DNA of 64,000 bases, from contig CM049313.1 in assembly GCA_026874595.1 (NCBI GenBank), forward strand, positions 15,929,508-15,993,507, read 5' to 3'. The position numbers were made by a program, and so were the translations under genes. This DNA is from Sipunculus nudus (lineage: Eukaryota; Annelida; Sipuncula; Golfingiida; Sipunculidae). The notes under the pieces were generated by a model. It was not told the DNA's origin. It did not search any database and worked only from the letters and a program-made list of their open reading frames with translations. Positions 37,893 to 51,158 of the stretch are shown piece after piece; position 1 is the stretch's first letter, and every line of letters starts with the position of its first letter.

Positions 37893-39554
37893 TAGTTTAG
37901 AAGTTTAGAAGTTTATTCAACTCAGAAGGACCCCTTTTGGGGTATTCAGAGTCATGCAATACATATAAAGAAATTCTTACATGGCAAGATCACCTGTGAT
38001 ATAAAACAAATTTTACATAGTCATCGATTGACCAATAACAATCAATATATGACAAAAGTACATATTTCTAACCTAAGTATTAAAAGAAGATAATATGCAA
38101 CATACCAATATACTAACATCCGCATAAAGATAGGAACACCTATCCGAAAATAATACTGACACTAAGATAGTAAAATAATTATTTGTAATGTGTATATATA
38201 GGATGTTCCCTGGGTGTATCAAGTGCAGTAACATTTTTAATTTAATGCTGACATGATTTTCTTTGCAAATTTAGCTAAGTTTGATAGTTGTAATCAATCC
38301 TCAGTATTGAACAATAGAGGCATTTTTAAGGTGTTTGGTCTAGTCAGGTAAAACTTTGGTATTAGGCGGGATCTTTCCGTCTTGAAGGCAGTACATTTAA
38401 ACAAATAATGAAACTCATCACTGTGGGTATTAAGATTACATAATGTGCATAGACTAGAATGTTTTTTTTGTGTAAAAAGACTAATATGAGATAGAAGTTT
38501 GTGATTTGCACACCGAAATTTAATCATGGCATTTCTCTCTGAGAGTTCAAGTGTATTTAAATACTTTTCAAAGCCAAAGTCCTGCTTAACTATTCCTATA
38601 ACTGTGGCACAATTTGTTTTCTGCCAATTCATTATGCCAATTTTGCTTACAGATATCATTAAGTCTGAGCTCTATGCTCCTTTGTAACCATTTCTTGTTA
38701 ACATCATGACCGGTGTTCCACATGTATGAGTATCCACATCTATCAAGAATACTTTTGATCTCTGATGCCCATACTGGTTTAAATTCATTGCTGTCATGGA
38801 GTTTTTTTCTGAAGACTAAACATGATAAATGACAATTTGTGCTGATTTCCTCCAATAAATTTTATCCAATAGTTGATCATTCTTCTTTCAATAAGATTGT
38901 CAATAGGAGTTCTACCCAGTTCCCCAAATACCATGCAGTTTGCTGTGCTCTTATTTACCCTAAGTACACTTTAAAGAAACCTTTTTTCAAACATTTTAAT
39001 GTGGTCCAGATTCTGGGACCCCCAGATTTCAGAACCGTATAATAGTATTGGTATCACCATTGCATCAAATAATTCACAAATAATATCAACTGGCAATTGA
39101 AGTTTTTGAGCTTTTGTTTTCAAGCTGTACATAGCTAGTTTAGCTTTGCTGACCCATTTGCTAAGTGCTTTGTGGAACATACCATTGAAATTAAATGTGA
39201 TACCTAGATAGGTATAGTCATCCATTACCTGAAGTGTGTCGTCTCCAAAGTAGAATGCTAGATGAGATCTTACTTTACCTTTTGAGAAGATGACCACTTT
39301 AGTTTTACTAGTATTTACTGTCAGTAACCATTTTTTACAATAATTGTGTACCCCAGTCAATGCAGCCTGTAGTTCTTCTGCTGTCTCAGCCATGACTACA
39401 GTGTCATCTGCATATAGTAATACATACATTCTAAGAAAAATTTCTATGTCATCATCACTGAGTCTATTTCTAATTTTGTCTGCTGCAAACCCTAGGCCTC
39501 TATAACTGTTTTTAATGGAATACTCAAAGTCATTTAGATATATAGCAAAGAATA
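37893..39554 (-). mobile_element. 5'-truncated CR1/Jockey-type LINE
   Basis: Read on the minus strand, it holds the second half of a reverse transcriptase, the C-terminal region, a 3' UTR of about 400 bp, and an end in AATAAA followed by 2.5 copies of the 8-mer AAACTTCT. Short tandem 3' ends of this kind are known from CR1-like elements. The 5' part is missing: the RT frame stops at 39554, where another repeat begins. The coding part is described separately. Confidence 0.82.
38294..39554 (-). pseudogene. Disrupted LINE reverse transcriptase, C-terminal half
   Basis: RT copies element RNA into DNA at the target site. The remaining part begins with 'FFAIYLNDFE' (a conserved RT block), then the catalytic YADD at 39403-39414. 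Next come the 'WLLTVNTSKTKVVIFSKG' and 'YLGITF' blocks and 'VIPILLYGSEIWG' before a TAA at about 38968. The frame continues in two other frames: 'GELGRTPIDNLIERRMINYW' before 38855, then a tail with 'KFRCANHKL' and 'CTLCN...DEFHYLFKC', a Cys-rich end common in LINEs of this type. One stop and two frameshifts make it non-functional. The endonuclease domain and the first RT motifs are absent. Confidence 0.88.
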
Positions 39555-39991
39555 GTATGTCCCCCGCCTGACGTGGGAATATTTAGAAAAAAAAGTTGTG
39601 AATACATGTATGAAATTTAAGATGGGTCCATATCACATAGCCAGAGTACCTCTGCAATCTTAAAAACTGCATGAAGGTCATCCATTTTTTAACCTGACCT
39701 GGCCCTTCATGAGGTATGTCAATGCTGAAAGTTTGGTGAATGTGCCTCAAATTCTTTTCGAGTTATTGCATGATCAATATTTTAGCATTACTGCCGCTGT
39801 GACCTTGAAAAATGTGTCAAGGTCATCCATATCAAAACTTGATCTAGCCATTGATAAGGTTCATAAATCCTGCAAGTTTGGTGACTATCTTTAATTCTTC
39901 TTGAATTATTATGTTAATGAATGTGTGACGGACAGAAAGACGGATGGACACTCACCATTTCTATGTCTCCCACCAATGGCGCCTTTGGCAA
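39555..39991 (+). mobile_element. Interspersed repeat with GACGGA tract, cutting the LINE
   Basis: It starts GTATGTCCCCCGCC and closes with 'CTATGTCTCCCACC' plus a weak stem-loop (CCAA ... TTGG). Inside are 'AAGTTTGGTGA' twice (39728 and 39876), 'AAGGTCATCCAT' twice (39675 and 39821) and 'GACGGACAGAAAGACGGATG' near 39927. The plan matches elements A and B: start motif repeated at the end, diverged tandem units and a 3' hairpin. It lies exactly where the LINE RT frame stops. Small frames here are not genes. Confidence 0.55.
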
Positions 39992-40379
39992 CCAACAAAA
40001 AAAGATATGTTATCATTTTCCCATCCTCTGGAGTAAGGTTTCCCATGCATAGGGTTATTACTGGTAATAATCCTTCAATATTAACCTGAAGTTAAGTCGA
40101 GTGCAAATCTCCTAGGCTTCTAGTGAGATTTCACAATTATACCATTAAGGCCACAGTGCAGGTTGAAAATGGTACCTTCCACTCCATAGTCAAATGCCTT
40201 AGCCAATAGACTATATGCTACTTATAGCTCTAGCAATCTTTTGTGATAAGGATTTTTTCATGCAACACAGATTATGATTACCTGGAATTCAGTATATACT
40301 TCGCTGCTCCAGTTTATGTGGATTGCAAATAAAGGTATTTATTTTAGATATCCATTCTTGACAGAGCCATCAGTAATCA

Positions 40380-40675
40380 TATCCTGTAGTCAAAGCCATT
40401 GGTAACTGCACATGTTAGAATTACTGGTACAGTATGCCAGTCCTAATTTCAAACTGTAGGTTCAGGATCACAACAGGAAACAAGTCCCTAGTTTGATGCC
40501 CAACAGAGCATCAATGGCAATATGTTAAATATTTATGGAACTTCATGTCTTTTATAATTTGTGACAGCCAGGGCATGACTTCTGGATTATTCCAAACCTG
40601 TCCGAAAAAAAACTGAAATGTTGAAGGCTTACTCATGACATATCATTCTGATCACATGTTTTTGGTACCAAATTA
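40380..40675 (+). mobile_element. tRNA-derived SINE
   Basis: A degenerate B box 'CCCTAGTTTGATGCCC' lies near 40486. The tail has 'CATGACTTCTGGATTATTCC' and 'TGACATATCATTCTGATCACA', shared with the copy at 28303-28530. Head boundaries are approximate. Confidence 0.5.
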
Positions 40676-42183
40676 TTCCTTGTTCAACAGCCACCAACAG
40701 GCCAGACTTTAAAGTAACCTAATCACCTATAAAGCATGATGAAATAACATGTAAAATAGTGTCTTCTCTTTGAAATAAATTGGTACCTGCCATAATATTG
40801 CCCTAAAATTGGCTTACCCCTGAACACTACTGTTAAAAGGTGGACCTGGCTCAATCACAGAGATCAACATAAATACCACGCATGGGACTCCATGCATCCC
40901 TAAGGCCACAACACCTGTAAATCAGGAGATGCCCTCACTGACTTAGCCCAATAAAAAATAATTCATTTTCCCGCTGGTTGAAACATTGCGTGTTGCATAG
41001 GCTCTGGGACATGATACAAGGGCTCACACTGTGCTGTGTGTGTAATTTCAGTTGAGGCCCCTGGACCTATCATACAAATATGTTGCAACAGGTTCATTTG
41101 GCCCATATGCCGTAATGTCCATCCAGCAGAATTTAATCAGAGGACATGAGGGTCCATGTTGTATGGACTAGTTTGGACTACTCTTTGTTTAGCATCTGTT
41201 GCACATGCTCAGAACCATAAAAATTAAGAGGTTAAACAGCTAAAGGATACTGAGACCTTGTGCTGGGATGGTTTGGCCTGTAAACTTTTGTATAAAGCAA
41301 AAGTGAACTGAGAGTATGAAGGTATAAACATATAATATAGGCATATACGTTTCCCTAAAAAAATGACAGATGTATAACTGAAATTTAGATTCCTGGTATA
41401 TTGAGTAGATGGTAGACCATCGGATAAGCATGTTACGTAGTCATAATGTAATACATAACTGATAATAAATATATCTGAATGACAAATCAATTATGCATCA
41501 GATCAATTGACTCGAATGTCTGGGAGCTGCATCAGAAATTAAACTTTTTATTTTTCTCATTGGAGTTGACAGAGCAGCAAAAGAAATGGCCACCAAGGGA
41601 ATTCCAAATGTCATGTCACAGATGCAGGAATTTATTTTATTATCTGATAAATTAAGTGCTCATGTTCATTGATTATCTATTAGTAGCTCACAACTGAATC
41701 ACTAAACACATATTGATAAGCAAAATTCCAATAGTATGGTATTTTTCCCTGTAAAGACAACCAAAGTCTAATTATGTGTGGTCACAAGTATTCACTTTTC
41801 TCATTCTTTCAGTTATTTCAATTAGTTGTCATTACTACTTCTGTCCTGATCCCACCTGGGGACAGTAATTATACTCATCAACCATCAGCTGTTCCTATTA
41901 TTCTCTATCCTTCTGTTTAATGCATCTCAATTTAAACTTAACCACCCTCCTGTCCTCTTAAATTATATCATTCCGACAGATACCTTCTTTGAAGTTCAAA
42001 TTTACAGTTTTACCCACTTTTAAGTCTTTTAAAGAAACTCTTTTTACTCATTTATTATTTCATTTCCTCTAATTAAACCCTTTGAGAGAACAGAAAGATG
42101 ATAATTCTGAGGAAAATGATCAATACAAATGAAGTTTTAATGTTATATTAATTTAAATAATTTTATATATCAAGCAAATTATT
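40676..42183. other. Unassigned stretch, no gene seen
   Basis: No credible exon. 40840-41180 is unique and richer in GC, with 'CCAATAAAAAATAATTC' near 40948, and might be regulatory. The rest is AT-rich. Confidence 0.3.
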
Positions 42184-42450
42184 TACTTTTCTTTTTATAC
42201 CTTATATACACTGCTCTGTCTGTCTGTCTCTATCTCTCCCTCCCTGTGTTACACTTACACTTTTTTTTCTCTCTCTTTTGTTGTCTTTTCAACTTAATGC
42301 TTCCCTATTTTCTCTATTTCTCCCTCTTATTCTTTTCCTTTACTTTTGTCTCTATCTGTGTCTCTATCACCCCCATTTTTCTCCATTTCTCTCCATTTTG
42401 TCTTTCTGTCTATCTGTTTTTATCTCTCTCTTTTCCTCTTCTTCTCAGTA
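42184..42450 (+). repeat. Polypyrimidine (TC/TCTG-rich) low-complexity tract
   Basis: Runs of TCTG, TCTC and CCCT with long T stretches on the plus strand. Two overlapping Phe/Leu/Ser-rich open frames here (42246-42594) are composition artefacts. Confidence 0.85.
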
Positions 42451-45400
42451 ATTAAAGCAAACCTCTTACTTATACAGACTGTAATGTGTTACGCAAGATA
42501 TACAATGTGTATGAGCCAATGCCAATCATATATATTTTTTTTGGAGAACTCGATATGTTGTTATTCTCACTATTTCTTTTCACAAGCAAAATAACAGGGC
42601 ACCACCAAAGGGCTGACAGAGCAAGATAATTAGCAGATATTCATCTCCTATGATACATGTACATGTAGCAGGAAACAATTTGAGCACATGGGGTATTTCT
42701 TATATGTAGTATCAAAAGAGATATCAATGAAATTATAGTCTAACGAACACACCCTGACAATTATGGCAACGGTGACTGCTCAAGTGGCACTCATGTCTTC
42801 AGTACAAACAGAAGTGTATTTACAAATAAACACTTTCAAACACTCTTCTCAAGCTGCAACCAAAAACCATTAGGCTGTTGCTCTAGATAATGACATGTTA
42901 TATATCTGATAATGTACTAGCTAATATTTACAATCATGTTCTTATTAAGGTGCCTGGATACTTTTGTTTAAAAGCAAAACTACTGGATGAGTCATGACAC
43001 ATTCTGCCTATGGAGCTTCCCGAGTTTTTTTTTATGTAAATGCACCTAAATTTGTTAATTAAATTATTAAACCTGATTGCATTGAGCATTAAAATTTTAG
43101 TGAAATCATGGCATATCTTTTTTTTGTCTTCCCAAGCTCTGAACTATTCATGTGAACAAACTAAACTAACCATATCCAAGATGATGAATCTATAAAAAAA
43201 GGGAAAAAAATTAAATTATGAAAAATAGGTATATGTCCTATACCAGAGTATAAAGTGGAGCACTGATATTGATGAATCATGTGACCCTAACATTGATACT
43301 GGTATTTACCTTATTACACTCTTATCAGACCTTTATGTTTTCACAAGTAAAATGCATTTTAAAGCCAGCTATTCACCTCCATTTTCTATAGAATTTACAT
43401 GATTTCTGGTTAACTTTGTGGATATATTCCTGTTAAAAATGGTCTTATCATGCCTCTGAGATAGATGTTTGAGCTTTTTTATCAACAAACCATTAGTTCA
43501 TGATACATTCACCATTATTGACAAACAGAACTCCATGTAACCTAAGGTGGATGGATGCACATGTATGAACTCGAAATCTAATTACTGGTACTTGCAAAAC
43601 ACCCTTTGCAAAACTCTGGTTCTTTTGATTTTCACTAGATGATGTTGTATGTTTTTTTTATTATTTTAGCAACCTCCCCACATGTTATATGCACAAAGAT
43701 ATAAACAATACAAGCAATATCTGTGTGTGGAGGAATTGGCTTTTTCTGGACTATTTTTACAAAAGGATCAAGGGATCATCTTAAGTTAATAGCAGACAAA
43801 TATTGGAACAGGCCCCTTTAAGCCAATAACATTTATAATGAACTGATGAGTCTGCACGTTTTAAGGACATTTTATTTAGAGGTGCATGACTATTATTACA
43901 GGAATGTCTGGCCTTAATGGTCAGGAAAGACAGGTCAAAGGTCAGCTAATTGAGAGGTAGATTAATTATAATACAGACCCTGGAAAATTATGATTAGCAG
44001 GTAAGCTCATATTTACTAGAGTACCGGTAATATCTGTAGGGTTAAGAAAGCTTATAATAAATAGGTAGTCATAAATTATTAAATTGTTATGCATATAAAA
44101 CTATAAATAGAGTTTATCAGAGTACATATCTGAGGGAACTCTGCCAATAATAATTCATTGCTGATTTGAAACTAAATAAATCTGTATGTGAAATATATTG
44201 AAATTATAACATTTTTTTCATTTTAAAACATGTTATAAAATTTAAAACTGTAACCAAACTTTTACCCTGATTATTTTGAATGTATAAGTGAGATAGATCC
44301 ACTTGCACTGACAAAAGAAATATAAAAGTTAGGTGATTTGAAAGTGTAACTGTACACTTTGGCTGATGATATACAGCAAAACTTACTTATATGAAAAACC
44401 AACTTCGAGTAAGCTTAAATTTAATATTTGATATTAGTAAAATATGTGGAATTGAATTAATCTACAAAGAAGATGAGTTTCCTATTTCAAATTATCTAAG
44501 ACATCTCACTTAATACAGCTACATGAACACTCTATTCTCCTAAATTATTTATTTAAACATCCCTTTAAACTGATATCATAAGCTGCTCCAAGAACATTGA
44601 AAAAAGTTATTTAATTTAGTTTTTTTTTGTTATTCATATATTCCTTTGTCAGAGGGGTTTTAATCAATATAACAACTCACCTCTTTCTATAGAATTAGTT
44701 TCAAGTGTTGAGGAAAAATTTTAATCTGACAGAAACAGAGCAGATATATAAAATAATAAAAAGTGAAATCAAAAGATCCAAGAAATGATGTTCCTGTTCA
44801 TTATGTACAAAAGACTAATATATGGTGAAAAATCAATGAAAAATAAAAACTGATTTACCATAAGACAACAAGGTATCTTATTTTATATATGAGCTATTTT
44901 TTATTGTTTTAGATTAACCTTTGTGTGCTTCCGTTTATGTCTTTTTCTACCTTAGAGACATAAGAATGGATCTAAGGGAAAATGATGTCTTCATCTCTGT
45001 CATTTTGGTTACACAAGCTGTCAGGCATGTGACTCACAGTAGTTATAGTTGTATTATAGCAGACGCAGAATTTCCCGGGAAATGTCTCATAATCAAGATC
45101 TATGGGTGTGGCCCCTTGGGGCAGATCATCAAATTCAGGACGCCAACCCTATCAGACCCATAGACTCTCTATGGTCTTACTCCAGTAGTGAAAGGCCTTG
45201 CTCTGCATAAATTGTATGCAACTGGTCATTTAACATCAAGATAGGCATCCTGACTCATACTTTATCACCCTGTCTCCCTGGATTCTTAGTGACCGGGCGC
45301 TCCCCCAGATTCCATTGAACATAAAAGTTATAATCATATGGGAAATCTTTTTCAAAGCATGCAATAACTTTTCTGTGACTAATGTTGACTCTTCAATGCT

Positions 45401-45916
45401 CCACTAAGGATATCTATTTATATGCACAGCATGTGGATAGAATAAGGGATATTAATAGAAATAATGACATTTAAATCATACATGTATCATCAAATATTAT
45501 TAGATTATCCATGTCATCAAAATAAAACATGTAAAAAGATACATAAAAGATTATTGGTATTATATTATTCAAGAAATGCAATAATGTATTTATTAGAGCA
45601 ATCATATAAATAACTAAATTTACATGTCCAAATATTTAATTCTTTAAAGATGAATTCAAGCATATAGAGGTATACTGATAACTGTTAAATATCAAATTCT
45701 CAATCCTATCCTACAATTTATAAATGAGTGAACAACTACAAAAGCAGTTGGAGACCATAACTACCAACAGAATCAAAACTTTGCTTTACAAACATTGAAG
45801 AATATGGGTGTAAACTCTATCACAAGTCAGTGCTTACACAAAGACAGCCCTAATATCAGTGAATGGTCCTGAGTCTCACCAGAGATAAGGAAGTTTTCCC
45901 TCTCTCACAAAGATAA
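42451..45916. other. AT-rich stretch, no gene seen
   Basis: About 3.5 kb with no recognised gene or bounded repeat. 45050-45300 is richer in GC and unique, without a credible frame. Confidence 0.35.
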
Positions 45917-47643
45917 ACAAGTGGCCCATGGGCCATGACATGTGGCAGAATTGAACATACAGGTGACACATGCATTCATTATTGATGTTGTGATCTGGTT
46001 AAAAATATATGGTAAGGAACCTTGAACAATGGGTAGAACGACTTCAAGAGTACACAAAATATGGGTCATCATGATCTGTCTGATCTCAGGTGTTAAAAAA
46101 GATTTGCCTGGAACCTCCATTAATATTAAGATAGAGGGTTCCAGGTCCAACTGATTGAATTCTGCCCATCTGACTTTATCAGTGCTAAAATCATGTTTTT
46201 TCTTATAGCTCACAGATTATAGGTAAGAGTCACTCAATTTCAGGATTCAAAGGAGACTTGCCATGGACATCCATGGATGTCCTATTACAAGGTTCTAGGT
46301 CCTACAGGAAAGTTTTGTGTCCTGTCTGACTGTCTGGGTGCTTGAAATCATGTTTTGGCCAGTAACTCACAGAATATATGTTACCATGACTTAATTTAAG
46401 GTTTCCATCGATATTGGCCGAAGACTTCCCTGGATGTTACATTAGAAGTCTCTGTGGATAGCTGATACAATCTGTGCCCTGCCTGTATGGGTGCTCATAA
46501 TCTTTTTTTTGGCCAGTTGATCACAGAATGTAGCTCACCATGTCCTATTTTCAGGGTTGAAAGGAGATTTGCCAAGAACCTACCTGGATGTTGCATAAGA
46601 AGATTCTATGCTTAAAGCCAAAAAAAGTTGGGTTCTCAGGTTCTGCCCACATCAATTTTATCCCCCTGCATCAAAAATTTTTATATTGATTTTCAAAAGA
46701 AATTTACCTATTTGTGTCCCAGCCTCACAGATGCTTGTTGTGTGCAGGCGATAATGTGCATTTTTTATGAAAATATTTTACTAACAGTTTTTACTTGTAT
46801 CTGTTCTGGGAAGCAATTTTGTAATAATCATGTAATGTCCCTAGTTCATATGAATTTTTTTTTATTTCGAAATTTATAATAACAAGAAAAAACAAGGGAC
46901 CTATGGGTCGCGTCGCTCAGCTGAATTTTGGAAAATATTAGTAACTGCAAAATATTTTTATTTCTTATGGTTTTTCCATGTATATCACCATTTGAAAAGC
47001 TAAGAGAAAATGGCCCAGCTTAAATGAAACTGTAAATTATAGAATAATGGACATGAGCTAAAGCATATGGACTGTGTAATAAATGAAACCTTTGGCCTGA
47101 AACCATTTAGTGATGCACCAAGGGATAAAATGGGCCTACGGTAAGTGTCATATAAAAGTTCAATTTCATAAACAAATAATGTGAAGGTAATTAAGTTTTC
47201 AAAAGTTAAATATATGGCCATATGAGTTAAAAATTAATCCCACAAAGTTTGACCAATATTCCTAATTTTAAGAAACTAGGTTTAACAGTGTTATTCACAC
47301 CTAGGCACCGCCAACTTTAAGAGATATGAATGAAATGCTACCAAGTATTTATATCTTCTTAAATCTTGTCAGTTAGCACTTACATTAGGTCCTAATATTT
47401 TACCATATTTGAATATTAGGATTAAATTCCTGAACATTTTTTTCTTTTAAAATAATCAAAATTGTCCAAGTTTCAACAAAAAGAATTTTTTTAACATTAA
47501 AATTATAAGCTTTGTCTTGTATATTGGTCCTGTGTATTGAAGCGGTGGGTCAGGGAGAGGTCTCTGTTGTTACTGTTCATCACTGAAAAAAATGTGAAAT
47601 TATAAGATTCATCTTGTTTAGAGTACAGGTCTGTCAACAGAAT

Positions 47644-47664
47644 GGGGTGGGGGGGGGGGGGGGA
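47644..47664 (+). repeat. G-rich homopolymer tract
   Basis: GGGGTGG followed by a long G run, in the 5' part of the hairpin-ended element. Length is likely to vary or be misassembled. Confidence 0.85.
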
Positions 47665-49169
47665 GAGAAAGGCTCCCTGTGGTATTTATGCTGGCAGCCT
47701 GATCAAGCTCAACAAGAGAGAGGGCTTGCTCGAGTGATAGGATTACATAACAGCCTGGGGAGCATAGAGAGTTGCACTGAATAACCTACAGTGACCTCTG
47801 TGGACAGCTTGACAATGTAAGGGAATACAACAAGAGCCTCCAAACAAATTTTATAACTAGCCTAATTTTGCAGCTTTTATTTTTCAAATTTCAGATTTTA
47901 ACAGATTGAAACCTTATGTGTACATGCTGTGAAAATAACATCCACAGTACTTACAGGAAAAAATCATGCTGTGGCCAAAATTTAAGGTACTGATTTTATA
48001 TTTATGCTAATAACTTAAAAAAAATTGCAAATTTCAGATCTAATTTTCGGTATACAATTGAATCTTGATTAAATGATGTTATATTCCTGAAAAAAAGTCT
48101 CAGCCATTCTTATGTTAAGTGAGTAAATATATATCCTGATTTTTTACAAGATACATTTTGTTTGGGCCTATAACTTCAACAAATTATGCAATACTGACCT
48201 AAATTTTGGTATGTACATAGGAAATGTATGAAAGAATATGAATTTTTACAATTACATCTAACATTATGCCAATTTTTGGATTACCAGGTAAACAAAAGTA
48301 GGGTCATGATGCTAGAAAATACAAATACATTAAGGCTTCTAAAAAACTTCAATAGCTAGACTATTTTTTAAGCTTATACTTTCAAATTCAAAATTCATCA
48401 GATTAAATCCATATGTTAACTGGCTGTAAAAATTAAATCAAATGTACTAATAAGAAAAGAACGTGCCATGGTCAAATTTAGGCAAAATTTAAGGTACCAA
48501 TTTTTTATTTTTGCTAATATTTTAAAAAATTTAACAGATTTTGATCTAATTTTGGGTATACAATTTAATTTTGATTAATTAAAGATATATTACTGGATAA
48601 AAAGTCCATAGCTTTAAAATGTTTTGTGTTAAGTGATCAAATATCTTTCCTGATTTTTTACAAAATGCATTATGTTTGAGCCCATAACTTTATTTAAATC
48701 ATATAATACAGATCTAATTTCTGGCATGTACATAGGAATTATATAGAGGAATATTTATGGTAAATATGAGGAAAAACAGGTGAGTGGTTTCGTAGTTAGG
48801 CTGTCCTGAAATGTGAAAATAGGTTTTAAATAAAAATATTGAGGTTTTTCCTTAATTTCTCAAAGGAACGAAGTCGCAAAGACCCAGTTTTTGGCTTGGT
48901 AGAAGATCTTGGGGACATCTAACATTATGCCAACAACTTTGGAGCATAAAGAGCTGCACTGAATGACCAACAGTGACCACAGTGGACTGCTTGACAATGT
49001 AAGGGAATACAACAAGAGCCTCCAACAAAATTCAATACCTCCCATAATTTTGCAGCTTTTATTTTCAGATTTTAACAGATTAAATCCTTATTTGTACATG
49101 CTGTGAAAATTAGATCCACAATACTTACAGGAAAAAAACGTGCCATGGTCAAAGTTGGGCAAAATTTAA

Positions 49170-51158
49170 CAGGGTTCGTACACTTATCATGAGAAAAATT
49201 TCAAGCACTTTTCAAGCACTTTTCAAGGACCTGAAAAGTATTTTCAAGGACATCAAAATTTATGGACGGTCAGTGCACCTTCACCCATGCATGTTGCCGA
49301 CATCGAAAAGCTTGTAACACAAAATGCAAAATAATATTTATAATGAGATGGACCATATAGTGTGATATAAAAGGCTAGGAAATGTAAAATAAGTAACAGT
49401 TATAAAGAAATGCCCCAGAAAAGTAACAAATTTAACCAAAATCTACACTAACAGCAATTGAAGCGCTTGCGATTTAACCCTTCGGTATAGCCAGTCGCGG
49501 TTTATACACAGCGGCCCATTGTTTTAACTTTATATTCAAAATGATCACTCATCTTTGGCATGACCTTGACAGATTTAACTAATCTGATAACGAGGGTCTA
49601 AAACCTATAATATCTTGAATAGGGATCTCTGATTTGCCGACTAGCTCAAACTTTAGCAAATTATATGCTCCGGCAGAAGGGGTGCCGAAAAACTCTGACG
49701 GTTCGGCGATCGTGGGGGATATTCATTCAAGTTTTTAACGGCAAACAAAAATCAATAAAAGCCTGTAATACGTTACCCTTATACGATATTTGGGTATAGT
49801 ATTATCAAATTATTCAAAACAATACTAGTCAAACTTCGTATCAGCACATTTGATATGACGACCTTGTCGTGCACGAGGTTTCTGCCGTTTACCGCCAAGT
49901 CACAGGCCGCACGTGTCAACAAATGGCCGGGCAACACCTGTGAAGGTCGTTATCTAACGATCACAGACGCAGCCAGATTTCTATTCAAACCTGTCCAACA
50001 TTTGATTAAAACTAAAAGTGTGAAATCTTGTTTACAAAAAACTCTTATTTGCGAGCTTTATGCAATTTTATGCAGGGCATGGAGGGGGCCGATGCTGGAA
50101 GTTGTATATGTCGCTGATCACTCTTTAAACTGCCAGCGTACTACGCTTACAAACGGCTATCACATCGCAACAAAAATGTGATTTCCCCCATTGATCCCAG
50201 CCATTTACAAAGTGACGCCAAAGTATGTGAATGTACGTCAGTACCTGGCAAACACCTAAACCTATATCGGACAAATAGTATTTATCCTTAATTGGATTGA
50301 CCTCGCGTGTAAACTGTATTTCGCTGATCAGTGGTTTTATGGAGCTAACAAATGACGATCACAGCGCGTACACGTGGAATGCGCAGGTACCAAGATAAAA
50401 AAGGCAACCCTTGGATAAACTGAAAAACCTTTAAGCAAAACAAAGTCGGGTCGGGTTCGTAGGGGAAATATGACCCCTCTGATATAATTATTATCGCCGA
50501 GTTACCAATGTAAAACGTAAAGTTAACTTGATTTAAACAACATATTCTACTGAGCGAATTAGTTTTACATTATTAAATTATCCCTCAGATTCGAATTGTT
50601 CCCATCATGTATTTTTCGCACATTTTATTCCCCTGGTTTGTTCCCACATAATTATTTCCTTTGGACAGATCTTCTCAATAGCTATATTAATAACCTCTGT
50701 AGTCTTACATTAAAATTTAAATTATTAATCTTGCGAAAATACTTACGTGAACTCGCCTAGCGTGTTATTGAGTTTTCAATTAAAGAGCTTTTATACGTAC
50801 CTCGGGGGAAATCTCCACGATCTTTCCAGTAAAGCAGCTCACTTACTATTTGATAATAAATATGGTTATTACCCTCGTATGTTAACTTTTTACATCGCCA
50901 CTTTCACTGCCCAGTCTCATTCATACACGATTGGGTTAATTCTATTTCATACATTTGATTGACGTAGAGATGCCCGAAAGTCGATATTAAAATACCAGGT
51001 ATGCATACACACAACATACACCAAACTCTTTCAAAAAATTTTATTTTTCAAGCACTTTTCCAAACCACTCTCTCTTTTTAAGCACTTTTCAAGCCCTTGA
51101 AATTGAAATGACTAAATTCAAGCACTTTTCAAGGTTTTCAAGGTGCGTACGAACCCTG
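49170..51158. mobile_element. 1989-bp DNA element, ends CAGGGTTCGTAC
   Basis: A perfect 12-bp inverted terminus, CAGGGTTCGTAC, is flanked by TTTAA on both sides (49165-49169 and 51159-51163). Deleting it restores 'GGGCAAAATTTAAGGTACC', the intact sequence of the sister units at 1300 and 48480. If the ends are read as ACAGGG, the duplication is TTA. The 5-bp and 3-bp readings cannot be separated. Both ends carry the same-orientation word TTCAAGCACTTTTCAAG, several times. The interior is richer in GC and CpG than its host. The longest frame (49855-50181, 108 codons) has no domain I recognise, so it is probably non-autonomous. Confidence 0.85.

Noticed and set aside
42246-42594. Two overlapping Phe/Leu/Ser-rich frames that look membrane-like
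   Set aside because: They come from a TC/T-rich low-complexity tract. The hydrophobicity is a composition effect.
49855-50181. 108-codon frame inside the 1989-bp element, as a possible transposase
   Set aside because: No catalytic or zinc-finger motif visible, too short for a transposase, and not clearly spliced. Kept only as an unassigned frame.
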